Positions 36,134-46,614 of a stretch of DNA of 64,000 nt are shown in pieces; positions within the stretch are counted from its first letter, which is position 1; the number at the start of each line of letters is the position of its first letter. Below the pieces are notes generated by a model. That model saw only the letters and a program-made list of their open reading frames with translations, was not told the DNA's origin and did not search any database. Origin of the DNA: Chimonanthus salicifolius. Its lineage: Eukaryota; Streptophyta; Magnoliopsida; Laurales; Calycanthaceae. The stretch covers positions 32,594,869 to 32,658,868 of the forward strand of contig CM023533.1 in the NCBI GenBank assembly GCA_013350335.1, read 5' to 3'. Made by a program: the position numbers and the translations under genes.

Positions 36134-37129
36134 TTCATCTTCTACAAAGCGGTGGATAGTTTTTAAAGCTTATGTTAAAGGTATCACGGTTAAGCCATTA
36201 TCATAAACACGTTCGGAAAGTCACATTGAAAGTGTAAAAGCAATTAGATTCTAAGCTCCACAAATTAGAGAAGATTTAATTGACTTAACGAACACTTGTG
36301 AAGATCCTAAGACAAAGAGTGATGTTGAAGACTTAGCAACATTAAAAATTGAAAATTTTGAATTCTTATTTGGTATGATTATTTGGTATAATATATTGTT
36401 TGCTGTTAATAATAATAGCAAAATTTTACAAGCAAAAGACATAAATATTAACGTTGCTTTAAATGCTTTAAAAAGACTTATTTCTTTTTTTGAAACTCAA
36501 AGAGAAAGTGGATTTGAATCTGCCATGATTGATGCTAAAGAGATTGTTAGCGAAATGGAAATTGAACCTATATTTCATGAAAAACGTATCATTCGTAGGA
36601 AAAAATATTTTGATGAAAATGCTAGTGACGAGATAACACAATCCCCTGAAGTAAATTACTTCTTACATATAATTGATCAAGCTCTTGTGTCACTTAAGAC
36701 TAGGTTTGAACAATTTCAAAGATATGAAGATACTTTTGGATTTTTGTTTGATTTGAAAAAGTTAAATTCTTTAGATGATGATAATTTGAAAAGTTCTTGT
36801 AATAAGTTTGAAGATTTACTAAGACATGACATGTTTTCTGATATTGATGAAAGTGACTTATTTTCAGAATTACAAAGTTTGAAAAATGGATTACCAAAAG
36901 AAGTAAAAGAAACAATTGACGTGTTAAATTATATAAAAAGAATAAATTGTTGTTTTCCAAATGTATGGATTACTTATAGAATAATGTTGACTATACCAGT
37001 TACAGTTGCCTCGGCAAAAAGAAGTTTTTCAAAGTTAAAACTGATAAAATCTTATCTTTAGTCTACAATGTCACAAGAAAGACTGAATGGATTAGCTATC
37101 TTGTCCATTAAAAAAGATATGTTAAAATA
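36126..37129 (+). pseudogene. hAT transposase C-terminal portion, broken
   Basis: The frame 36375-37061 and its flanks encode the later part of a hAT transposase: SDVEDLATLKIENFEFLFGM (partly upstream of the first ATG), KILQAKDININVALNALKRL, FHEKRIIRRKKYFDENAS, and the dimerisation region ending IPVTVASAKRSFSKLKLIKSYL. A TAG stop at 37059 is followed in frame by STMSQERLNGLAILSIKKDML, where active relatives read through with RSTMSQERL, so a single base change ended it. The 36126-36300 part reads in more than one frame. No full catalytic core is present. Confidence 0.85.
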
Positions 37130-37355
37130 ACTTGAATATAGTAATTTAATTAGTAATTTTGCATGTCAAAATCCGAGAAGAATAAATTTTAAATAATACT
37201 TTGTTATAAATTTGATTTTTACATTTTATTTGGATATTTTACACTTTATAAAAAAAATATATAATTTTTTTTGTGAGTGTATATAAAGACAAAGGGCCCT
37301 ATTTTTAGAGTTCGCCTAGGGCCTCTAATATGTCAGGGCCGGCCCTGGCCCCAAA

Positions 37356-38768
37356 CTCCATCCACTGCCTTCGTCCCCCCTCCTAGATCCCTCAGATCTT
37401 GTCGCCATACCCAGATCCCTTCTCCTCTCGCTGCCTTTTTCCCTCCTAAGAACCCTCGTTGCCGCCGTTTCCTTCCTAAATCCACTTTGGCCTTGCCGCA
37501 TCCCTCTTCCCTATTTTCCCTCTCTCGTTTCCTGTTTCCTTTCTTTTCTTTTTACCCTAAACACCCCACCATCCCATGTGAAACCTTAAATCATTTTAAA
37601 CCTTAGCCCATTCCATTTAATACCACACGTGCTGGTTAAAGCCATTCATCCTTTTTTTTTAGATTTGCTTACATTACACTTCAAGAATTTGCATCATTAT
37701 CTGTGGTAAATTTTATATTAATTAATTGTATCTATTAATTTAGATTTTAATTTCAGCCCATATTTAGTTTAGGGTGCATTATTTTTATCTCTTTTAATTT
37801 TTAGGAACTATATTAGGCATTTAGAGTTACCCTATTAGTTGTCCTGCATCACAATGTAGTTGGTGAATGTATCTTCTTGTTTTTCTTTCATCTTTGAAAT
37901 AAATGAGATTAGGCCCTAGATAGATGAAATGCCCACGTCTGGACTGCCAATCCAATCTCCATAAGAGTAGGTAGATAATTGGGTTGAATCAGAACGAGAT
38001 AGACAGAGCCCATAATTAAGCAAATTAGTGGAAATGGAAGACTCTCCCTCAGTCTAGTGTTCAGTATGTAATAATCATGTGGACAGCCTTGTCCCATTGA
38101 AAGAGAAGCAATTGATTTGATGATTTCTTGTGCATTAATTCCCTCGATTTTCCATTAAAATGGTTCATCATGTCTACTCAACATAATCTGTATGGGTAAA
38201 AAAACATCTAAATCTAAATAATGTTCTTAGTATCTTGACAAAAAGTAATCTCTTCTTTGATTGGCAACAGCTTGTTTGCAAGTACTACTAAAGATAGAAC
38301 AGTTTATATGTACTATCGGATTTTCTTCTTGTGTTCTGTTTGGAAAAGAATGGTGACAATAGGTGTATTAGTTGTTTCGTAGATTCATTGGTTTTGCTGT
38401 TATGGAACCTTAAATATTGGTTTCATTTTGTAGGTCTTCATAGTTGAAGTGGATGTTGTTGTCTTTCGTACATGGGTTTTCTCTATGTTGATGTACTCAA
38501 GGTATTTGTCCATGTTGATGAATTGTTTTATTTTTTTGTAGTGGTTGAACCTGTTCATTCTGCTCTTTATTAAATCTTAAACTGATTTTAAAATCCTTTC
38601 TTGATTCATGGCTTTCAATGATAATATAAATATCACTGAAGGCCAAAGTATGTTTAGGGAATAACGACGATCATTGAAGAAATTATAAAAAAAAATTGAA
38701 AAGATGTACCCCCTCCTTTAAAGAGATGATTGCAAAGATGGACAGAACATGGTAAGAGAAGCACAAAG
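37356..38768. other. Intergenic right of hAT to F-box copy 3
   Basis: The first 250 bases are C/T-rich and continue the sequence interrupted by the hAT element. The rest is AT-rich with no coding support. The last 200 bases are the presumed former promoter and leader of F-box copy 3. Confidence 0.4.
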
Positions 38769-39530
38769 ATGGAAGGTTTTCAAGGGAGGGAAATTCCTCA
38801 TGAAATTGTTGTCAACATCCTTTCAAGACTCCCTGTAAAGTCTCTCATCAGATTCCGGTGTGTGTGTAAGCAGTGGCTCTCCCTAACGTACGATAAACAT
38901 TTCCTCGACATGCATTTCGAACATGTGAAACAACACAGTGGTTTCATCATCTCATATGGAGAAATTGGTGAGTGTCACTATGAACAAAACTTCATCATCT
39001 TAACAAAAGATGGAACCCCTACTCACAAGCTCAAATTTGAGATTGACGCCCCCTGGAGAAGGATTGGTGCACATGTGGGCTACAGGCACAGCTACCATGT
39101 TTTGCCTTCCTGCAATGGCTTAATATGCTTTTATGGAAGAAAATCTATATATCTTTGTAATCCAGGCACCCATGAAATAGTATCCCTTCCACACACTAGT
39201 GCAAATCGGTTCTCTTGTGGCTTTGGATTTGATTCTTTGGCTAAACAGTACAAAGTGTTCAAGTTGATACACCCTATTCAAACACCCAAGAACTATTATC
39301 AGTTCCACCCAGCAGCTCAAACCAGTTCCTTTGTGGATTTGGATTGGATCCTTTGGCTAAGGAATACAAAGTGATCAAGTTGACATATCCTATTCAAAGT
39401 CCTCTCTCTAGTCACATTGGTATTCCCACTTGCTGGGTCCTTACTGATAGCAACGACTCTTGGAGAATGGTAGGTGGTGCTCCCTGTGCAATTGATAATA
39501 ACCCTGTTTTTATTTAAGGATTTCTACATT
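38769..39530 (+). pseudogene. F-box/FBA protein gene copy 3, internally duplicated and truncated
   Basis: Start ATG at 38769 (MEGFQGREIPHEI). F-box GREIPHEIVVNILSRLPVKS, then FRCVCKQWLSLTYDKHF and the FBA domain (VLPSCNGLICFYGR, LCNPGTHEIVSLP). The frame stops at 39374. The segment 39201-39287 (ANRFSCGFGFDSLAKQYKV) is repeated in diverged form and another frame at 39317-39403 (NQFLCGFGLDPLAKEYKV), about 116 bases on. After the second unit the other frame reads WRMVGGAPCAIDNNPVFI and meets a stop; similarity ends near 39,530, so the last third of the gene is missing. A non-functional copy by length, although a 200-residue F-box protein could be produced. Confidence 0.85.
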
Positions 39531-42357
39531 AGAGGTGTTCAGAGAAATCAAATCGCATTTTCAACCATACCCACATCAATATCGGAAAAAACAAAAGAGA
39601 AATCAAGGAAGAGAAGCAAGTGCAAAGGTTCACACCAATCCATTGTGTTTGAAGGAAAAAAACAAAGAAATGACAGCTCTCAATATAATTGTTCATCTCT
39701 CTCTCACAAAATGACTATAGATACTACCTTAATCAGGGTTTATATAAAAATTCATGTGAAATTATAAAATTATCTTTCAAAACTTATGAGAATTATAGCA
39801 GTAAAAGATCTAAATTTGTTCCTACTTGTATACCCTGGAGAATTTTTCTCCACATTCTATATGGAACTTTTACTATTATATACCCTTCTCCATCCCATTT
39901 TAGTTGTCTTATTTGAAACATTTTTATTTTTTGGGACAATTTCAAAATCCATGTAAGATTTATGCAATGTTTCATCATATATTATCTTACAACTTCAATT
40001 GATGTCATTAAAGACTTTATTATCTTCTATTACCTTCTCCTTAATAAAGTAGTGTTAAAATTTATGATAACTTGATCACATGCACTAGAAGGGCTAGACA
40101 ATGAGTCCCATCGAATTAGGTGGATATTCTAATGTAGAAATAAATATTTTTATGAATTTTATATAATTTAGAAGTTTCAAAAGATTTGAGATGGTACTCA
40201 GAAATTAGATTAGAAGGATAAGATTTAAGAAATTGTAATAGGCGTGGCTGATTTAAGATCATCTACCATTGTAACAAGAGGATCCAGATTCAAAGAGATT
40301 AAGAGAAGCACACCCAATTTTTTTTATAAATTAAAAACTGCTTCTTTACGAGAATTAGTATTTATAAGAAAAAAGTATAATTTATCATTTTAACAAATTA
40401 TTAATTAAGAAAATATTTTTAAGTTTAAAAAATACCTAATGCAATTAGAGGTCCTAAATTCGAGTTACGTAATACCTAATGCCCACCTACATGAGAGGGT
40501 AAAAGGCATGTCACATGGCACCATTAAAAATGAAAAAGAAAAATCAACCGGTCACCATTCAGGTCAACTTGTTAATTATTCCTGGAGCGGCAATTCAACA
40601 TGGAAATTGCAGACGTGTATTTAATATTCCATCTTACATTTTTTATTTAATTTCACTTTATTAGATTTCAAAATCTAAAAAGTCAATTATCTTTTTTTTT
40701 TTAGTTGGAATTTTGATATATTAAAAGCATAAATTTATTTTATTTATAGATTTTTATCCATGCAATTTATACATTATGGAAATAAAATAGGCAAGAAAAT
40801 TCAATATTTGTTAGATTTTTCAAAAAATTTGAATTCATCATTCCAGATATTCCGGCCAAAAGGTTAAAATCTTGGTTTCCATTTTGGCTGGTATTTTAAC
40901 CTATTTTAGAAATTTTGGTCATAAGGTTTTTTTTCTATTTTATTTAGTTTAAATCAAGTGACATGCAACTATATATTTTACTTAATAAAATGAATTTCTT
41001 TTAAAATTATATAATAAGAATATTTTTTCCTTTTATTTTGTAGGGTCGTCAACCTATATTAAGTTGCCAAATGTAATATAATTCAAAATTGGAAATATTC
41101 TTGACATTTTAAATGAGTTGCAGTGGAAAAGATTGAAATGTAATTTTAAAAAAATATTAAAAAGGGGTAATATTGGTATTTGAGGAAAAAAAAAATCTAT
41201 CTCATAAAAAATTAGCAGTTTGTAAAATAGATTTGTCACTTAATGTTTTCCAACTTCTAAATAAACTATTAAATTGTATATATTTAGAGAGACTATTTAT
41301 TAAAATTTAAAGTAGATAATATTTTTAATTAAAATATCTAGAAAAGTGGTAAAAAAAAGTGAGTGGATAAAACTTGACCATATTTATCTTATTATTTTAA
41401 CCTTTTAAAATTTATTTTTTATAACGTGTCTCATTAAACTATAGTATCTTTATACAAAAGTTTTATAGTTTATGAAATCCTCTTCATGTGAACATGAACA
41501 ATCTTATTAGAGAAAATCAAATACCTCAATCTTTCCAAGATCATGATTACTTGATAAAGAAGTGAAAAAGAAAATCATGAACTTAAGAACTCAAGCCCTT
41601 AATCTTATATTCTTATCTCACTCAAGTGAATGGAAAGAAACAAATTAAGCAAAACCATATGCCAGTCAACAAAGTTATGTAAACGTGTTAGTCTTCTGTA
41701 TTTGTAAATTTTTTTTTCTGTTTTTTCTTAATTAAGTTTTCCAATAGGTGTAGTTCAACTAGTTGACTCTTGTTTCAGAGAAACAGAAGGTTGCGGGTTC
41801 GAGCTCCAATGACCTAACCTTTGTGTGACTTCAGGGACTAGTGAACTCATTCGTGGAGGTTTTATACAGGGTATTCTGAGATTTTCCACACGTAAATTTA
41901 AAAAAAAATGTATTTTTCATTAATTGATTCTTTCCTCTTGAATGAGGTATCTAATTTCTATATGATAACTAACACTCTTTAATAAAACATGTAATTTCTA
42001 TATAATAATTTTCAAAGAAAGAGGCCTGTGAGCCATTATATCAGAATCCTTCATATAAACATTGTATTTCCACAACAAAATATCATCCACTAGAGAAACA
42101 AGAAATGAAAATTTCAATTGCTTCTACTACTGCTTCATCATGTCAGATTCAGATGGAACCATGTCATGAGGAAACCCATTCTCTCTCTAGCAAAGGAGCT
42201 GCTGCTGAAGATTTAAAAGGAAAAAAAAAAAACTTCTCTTCGGTGAGAAAAGAAGAAAAAAAAAAGATTAAAAAACAAAAGAACAAGTGAAGATTGAAAG
42301 AAGATGGATGGTCAGGTGAGGAGGTCAGACATAGCTGGTGGTGTTGGCCGTCGATGA
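39531..42357. other. Intergenic, AT-rich, one SINE
   Basis: No gene supported. The stretch is mostly AT-rich with poly-A/T runs. A SINE is listed at 41.75 kb. The frame at 42,105-42,290 is lysine-rich low complexity next to the WRKY 3' end and is not credible. Confidence 0.5.
41745..41913 (+). mobile_element. tRNA-derived SINE with poly-A tail
   Basis: Box A-like TAGTTCAACTAGTTGAC and box B-like GGGTTCGAGCTCC at tRNA spacing, a body ending GAGATTTTCCACACGTAAA, then a poly-A run. The same 3' body (GATTTTCCACATGTAAA) occurs in the reverse-oriented copy at 61.7 kb. Confidence 0.75.
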
Positions 42358-44046
42358 TTATAAAGTTGAGATTGATGTGAAAGATGAAGCAACCAATACA
42401 TTGGAATCCAATTGAATTTCAGCGGTGGAGGAGCTCCGTCGCGGCAAACTTGGACTCACATGTGTGTGCCGACCCTCGTATGTTGTCACGACGACGGTGG
42501 GATCGTCGTAGGATCGCTCTACTCGCTTTTTTTACGCCGCACGTCCGACTGGTGCAACGATAATAGCTCCTGTTTAGCAAACAATATGATTTTATATTAA
42601 AATTCTCAATCAGAAGAAACTCTCAATGGGATTTTAATTAGAGAGACAAGGCATGTCATACCTTGGAAAAGGGCTATTTTTCACGGCTTTCTGGCCGTAC
42701 TTTCGCCACCGGTAGCCATCTTCAAGTTGATCTATCTCGCTCTTGGTAAAGAAAGCAAATCGTGGCTCTCTTACCAATTTCTTCTTCCTCTTTGCCTTCA
42801 GCCTGAATGGACAATTTCTTAGAAACTCCATTATAAAAAAAAAGAAACTAAAACATTGGAATCTACCAAAATCGGTAATGATCCCGTCTGAATGATTTTG
42901 TGAAGTGACAAAAGTCTCAATTATTCGAGAAACCAATAACTCCATATAACACTTGAAACACCCTTCTCTTAACAGTTAATTTTTTATAGTGACTTCTACA
43001 AGTCATATTTTTCTAACATAATATCAGAGCAGGTTCCACGTATAACAATAAAGTCCAGTTGCATTTGAGGGTGTTACTACAAGTGGAGGTGGATGTAAAA
43101 TGACAAAAGTCTCATATCAATTAATTCGAAAAATCAGATGATTTCATATAATAATTGAGGCACTCTTCTCTCGAAGTCATGGTCTTCTAATAGATTTGAT
43201 AAAGTAAACCAGGTAAAGCTGAGTTTAATATGTGAAATCTATACACTCAAAGTCATCTGCCCACTGAAAGCCCAAGTTAACAAATAAATATTCCGGCAGT
43301 ACTAAGGTGGGCTTCTCTCCAAATTTGCTAAATATCCTCTTAATATAAAGAAACTTCTACAAAAACTAAAGTCTAGATTCAGCAATTTCTACACTGGCCT
43401 CTTTGAGAAACCGCTATTTGTCTAATTACACCAAACTTTTTTCATTTTTATGATTAAGGTTTTGAGATCTCTTAAAACACTTAACTAATTTTCGAGTGTA
43501 CTGTGAAATAATTCTACGGACACTGCCTTTTGAAGTAGAGTTAGAATCGAATTCAAAACACATACTTCTTGAGACAGATCCGTGGCCATCAATCTTAATG
43601 CCTTTGGATTGAAGGACCTTTTTTTTCTTTTGCCCACACATCACAGCAAAACTTACTCTTTCTTGGTGTTCTTCTGTTCTTCTTCTTCTTCTTCTACCAC
43701 CTTCATATGATCTTCTTTCGCCATCTCATTTGATGAAGTTGAGACCGACAAAGAGTTGGGAGTGCCGGGGAGATTCACAGTTTCTGAAATATCTAGAAAT
43801 GTCGACGGCGTCGCCATTGGCATTGCCGATGCCGGTGGGAAGGTCCAACATCGACGATCCAAAATCATCTAGTCCGAACAAATTCATGAATCCTAAGGAA
43901 CTGTCTCCAGGAACTGCACCATCTCCGAAATGATCAAAGATATTAGAATAGTTGAAGGGCGCCAGATACTCATCGGAAAATGGCAGAATTGGGGGTGAAT
44001 TCTGTGTCTCCATATTCATGTTCCAATCTCTTAGTGAGAGTGACAA
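42358..44046 (-). pseudogene. WRKY transcription factor, group IIc (WRKY48/23-like), with two apparent frameshifts
   Basis: Minus-strand exons: about 44046-43657, 42802-42662, 42569-42358, with GT-AG introns. Exon 1 opens MSLSLRDWNMNMETQ and contains GFMNLFGLDDFGSSMLDL. Exon 2 has [20 protein letters not shown], the complete WRKY heptad. Exon 3 has SYYRCTSRTCGVKK followed by the rest of a C-X4-C-X23-H-X-H zinc finger. Two +1 shifts interrupt it. In exon 1, the frame must change near 43,785-43,800 to reach the family-like ETVNLPGTPNSLSVSTSSNE. In exon 3, a run of seven A where six would fit (about 42,530) shifts the frame just before the zinc-binding histidines. With six A the frame runs to TAA at 42358. 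Either this is a recent pseudogene or the assembly has indel errors. WRKY proteins bind W-boxes in the nucleus. A TRIM-like repeat lies in intron 1. Confidence 0.85.
42899..43193 (+). mobile_element. TRIM-like element in WRKY intron 1
   Basis: Two diverged terminal repeats, 42899-43018 and 43094-43193, share TGACAAAAGTCTCA, ATTCGA and a CACTCTTCTCT-type word. Directly after the first comes TAATATCAGAGCAGG, matching the primer-binding site for initiator tRNA-Met (normally TGGTATCAGAGC). Only about 75 bases lie between the repeats, with no coding capacity, as in terminal-repeat retrotransposons in miniature. Confidence 0.7.
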
Positions 44047-45405
44047 GTTTGGATTTTAAGGAGAGATGCAGAGAGAAGAAGAAGAAGAAGATGGAGAGAT
44101 GTTGGAATGTGAAGGCAAAGTTGAAGTGGAGACCTGTTAAGCTGCGTCGGTGTACCATACTACTGAAAACTATCATGCCAAGCACGCCATTTGAGAAAGA
44201 TCTAATCAGAGGGCCCACTTTAATAGATGGAAGGAGTTGGTCAGAGTCAAAGTCAAAGTTAAGTCAGTGGTGAGATCACAACCACTTGATTATGCTTCTA
44301 TCGTGGATTTCTTCTTCGTCTATCAGCTTCGAAATCTGCTCAAATAACATTTTAAAAAGAATAGAGATTTTTAACAATCAGTCAACTTTTAAATTTTTTG
44401 TATTGAAAAATACAATTTAATCTATGAAGCATTATGGGATAAATTTTTAATAAGAGAATATTTTTTAAGCACTTTTATTTTATCTAAATGATAAAAATAT
44501 CAATTTGATAAGTTTGAGAAGTTTTTATATGCATTCAAATCTATGTACACTAATATCTACTTTGATGTTTTAAGTTCAAAAAGAAAAGTATTTTAATTAG
44601 TTCTTTAATAATATATTTAAAAAGGTAAATGACATAATAAGTTATTGGACAATCTCTGTTAATTATTCTTTCAATAGTATTTTCATCATTAAAATTATAT
44701 AAAAGTATTAAAAATGTCTTCTAATACAAAGAGTGTCTCTTAATTAAACTTAATTTTTAAAAACTCTATAGTAAATATATATTTCCAAACGAAGTTTAGT
44801 TCAACATCTATTTGTTTTGAGAAAGAAAAACATATAAATCCATTGGGTTTCAATTAGGATTGAAACATGGGCCGATGAAGCTGGATTTTCGATTTACTTC
44901 AACCCATGCTTGAATTGAAAGTTTAGAGCCTAAGATCACGTTTGAGCCATGTTAATCTGAATTAGTAAAACCTGAGTTTAACACAAATTGTATTTCTAGA
45001 GTCTAAATTCGATTTCAAGCTCGAAATGTATATACTCAAACATAAATTTTGTTTATATACAATATCAATTAAAGAAAATTAAATTTTACAAGATTTAATT
45101 TAAATTCAGGGTTTTGAATAAACTTAAAGTTTAATGTATAAGACTTGGTGGGACTTGTAGAGAACAAGAGAATAAAAGTGGAGGTTTTAACAAGGGCTAT
45201 CAGGCTGTCTCACTGTCTGGGCCTTTCATACCATCAGTTTGACTCGCAGCCAGTTGGGTATGAAATATGAACGCGGAGTATCACTCAACGCTCAATTCCC
45301 GCCGATAATTTTGACGTCTGCCGCGCTCTCTCTCTCCTCCTCCATGCGCTTCTTGTGCATCCTTTTGATTTTCTTTTTTAAATAACCTGAATATTTACAG
45401 GCTAG
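44047..45405. other. WRKY upstream flank and AT-rich intergenic DNA
   Basis: The first 200 bases are purine-rich on + (GAGAAGAAGAAGAAG), i.e. a pyrimidine-rich leader for the minus-strand WRKY gene. The remainder shows no gene. A stretch near 44,850-45,000 with CATGGGCCGATG-type words may be a decayed MITE. Confidence 0.4.
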
Positions 45406-45570
45406 TGATACGAGTTTTATTGTATAATCTATTTTATCTTTTAATCGGTTCATCGAATCCTTCGAATCACTTACTGCAAAGAATTCAAGAAGTCGATTCG
45501 AAAGATAAAATGGGTAATACAGTAAAACCCGTGTCAGGTACACAAAATGCTCGTAAGAGGATCGCTGGAC
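45406..45570. mobile_element. Decayed relative of the MULE MITE
   Basis: The right side AAACCCGTGTC..GTACACAAAATG..GAGGATCGCT matches the right terminal repeat of the 332-bp element at 28.6 kb. The left side GTTTTATTGTATAATCTATTTTATC is its rough complement. No target duplication was found. Confidence 0.6.
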
Positions 45571-45589
45571 ATATTTCTATTTTTTTTAG

Positions 45590-45705
45590 TACGAAGGGGG
45601 AAATCTCCTTGAAATTCCTGAGGTTAAGTTAGTTCTCCTAAAACTCCATTCGGATGACATCTCACACTCACACAGATAGCCATCCGGTAACACCATCGGT
45701 TAACA
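45590..45705 (-). mobile_element. SINE fragment
   Basis: GGGGGAAATCTCCTTGAAATTCC...GATGACATCTCACAC...AGATAGCCA follows the same order of words as the reverse SINE at 880-1042. The tRNA-like head is not clear. Confidence 0.45.
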
Positions 45706-46099
45706 TGAATATTTCTACTTTCATCACTAATTTCGAATAAGCTGAGAGTTAGATTTAAAATATTTAATTTAAATCTACAAACTTAGATCAACTGCTTTTC
45801 TTGTGAAGTATAAATATATAATTACTTTGTTATTGTTATATAAATTTAGAATATAAGAGTCTCAAGAGTTTTACAATCATTTAAATTTAATTTGTCAAAA
45901 CCAGCGTATAGAAATTCGAGATTTGGACTCATTCAATTCAAAACCTTATTAAGTTAAAAAATTAGATTGAGCTGAAAAAAATTGAAAAACAAAAAAAAAA
46001 AAAAAAAAATCATTAATTCATTCAACTCAACGTTGTCGTCTTGATTCAGATTGACTCATCGAAATCATTTTGCGTTTTTTCTTATAAAAAAGAAAAATT

Positions 46100-46614
46100 A
46101 GAGTTTCAAATCTTTCTCAACACAAAAGGGCCACTACTCATAAGGTAATTCAATATCTGTGAATAGGGAAGTTTGCTCATGCCCCAAGGATTAGTCAGGT
46201 GCTGTAATAACTTGCCCCTCCGAGGCACCGCCGCTTCAACACTACCCAGCTCAGTATCATATTGTCCGCTCTGAGCCCACAAATGAGTGGGGTCCACACG
46301 GGTTTGTCTTTGGACCAGGCCCAACTGGCTGGCCCAAAATACGTGATACTGATATGAGGGGCACCAAGCCTTATTAACCCCTCAATTTTTAGCTCAACTT
46401 CCGATGTAGGACTCTTGAAATCGCCTCTCACCACTCGATACATCAACCCAGTCGATGTGTCTCAACACTCGACAGATCGATCCTGGTCGATATATCGCCT
46501 GCCACCACCACTCTATACATCGCCCATACTCGATATATAGTTCTGGTCTCTGAGCTCTTGGGTCAAAGTATTACGGGTGTTCTAAGAGATCTGAACACCT
46601 TGATTTAAAAAAAA
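46100..46614 (+). mobile_element. SINE split by an LTR insertion
   Basis: The left half (46,100-46,202: CAACACAAAAGGGCCACT...GGATTAGTCAGGTGC) and right half (46,576-46,614: GGTGTTCTAAGAGATCTGAACACC plus poly-A) together match the SINE body at 11.8 kb. Between them lies the solo LTR described next. Confidence 0.75.
46203..46575 (+). mobile_element. 373-bp solo LTR inside the SINE
   Basis: Starts TGTAATAACTTGCCCC and ends GTATTACG. The start TGTAATA and end TATTACG are near inverted repeats, with the expected final CA changed to CG. It is flanked by GGTGC (46198-46202) and GGTGT (46576-46580), a 5-bp target duplication with one change. It contains TTCCGATGTAGGACTC, a phrase often seen in plant LTRs. 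No second LTR or internal region. Confidence 0.75.

Larger units (their letters stand above)
32337..37347 (+). mobile_element. 5.0-kb defective hAT transposon with nested insertions
   Basis: Perfect 8-bp target duplications GCCCCAAA at 32329-32336 and 37348-37355. Left end CAGGCCTCGCCCTG, right end CAGGGCCGGCCCTG; the ends share TAGGGCCCT/TAGGGCCTC-type subterminal words. The element carries the start and end of a hAT transposase (ZMYM1/TTF-like type) with the middle replaced by palindromic MITEs (about 33,905-34,870) and an LTR (about 34,985-36,133). A CpG-rich block of CGCGTTC/GCGGAACGC repeats (about 32,450-32,650) lies just inside the left end. It cannot make a working transposase, but its ends look recognisable to one supplied elsewhere. 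Confidence 0.92.

Noticed and set aside
43726..43933. Plus-strand frame over WRKY exon 1
   Set aside because: Antisense shadow of the WRKY coding sequence.
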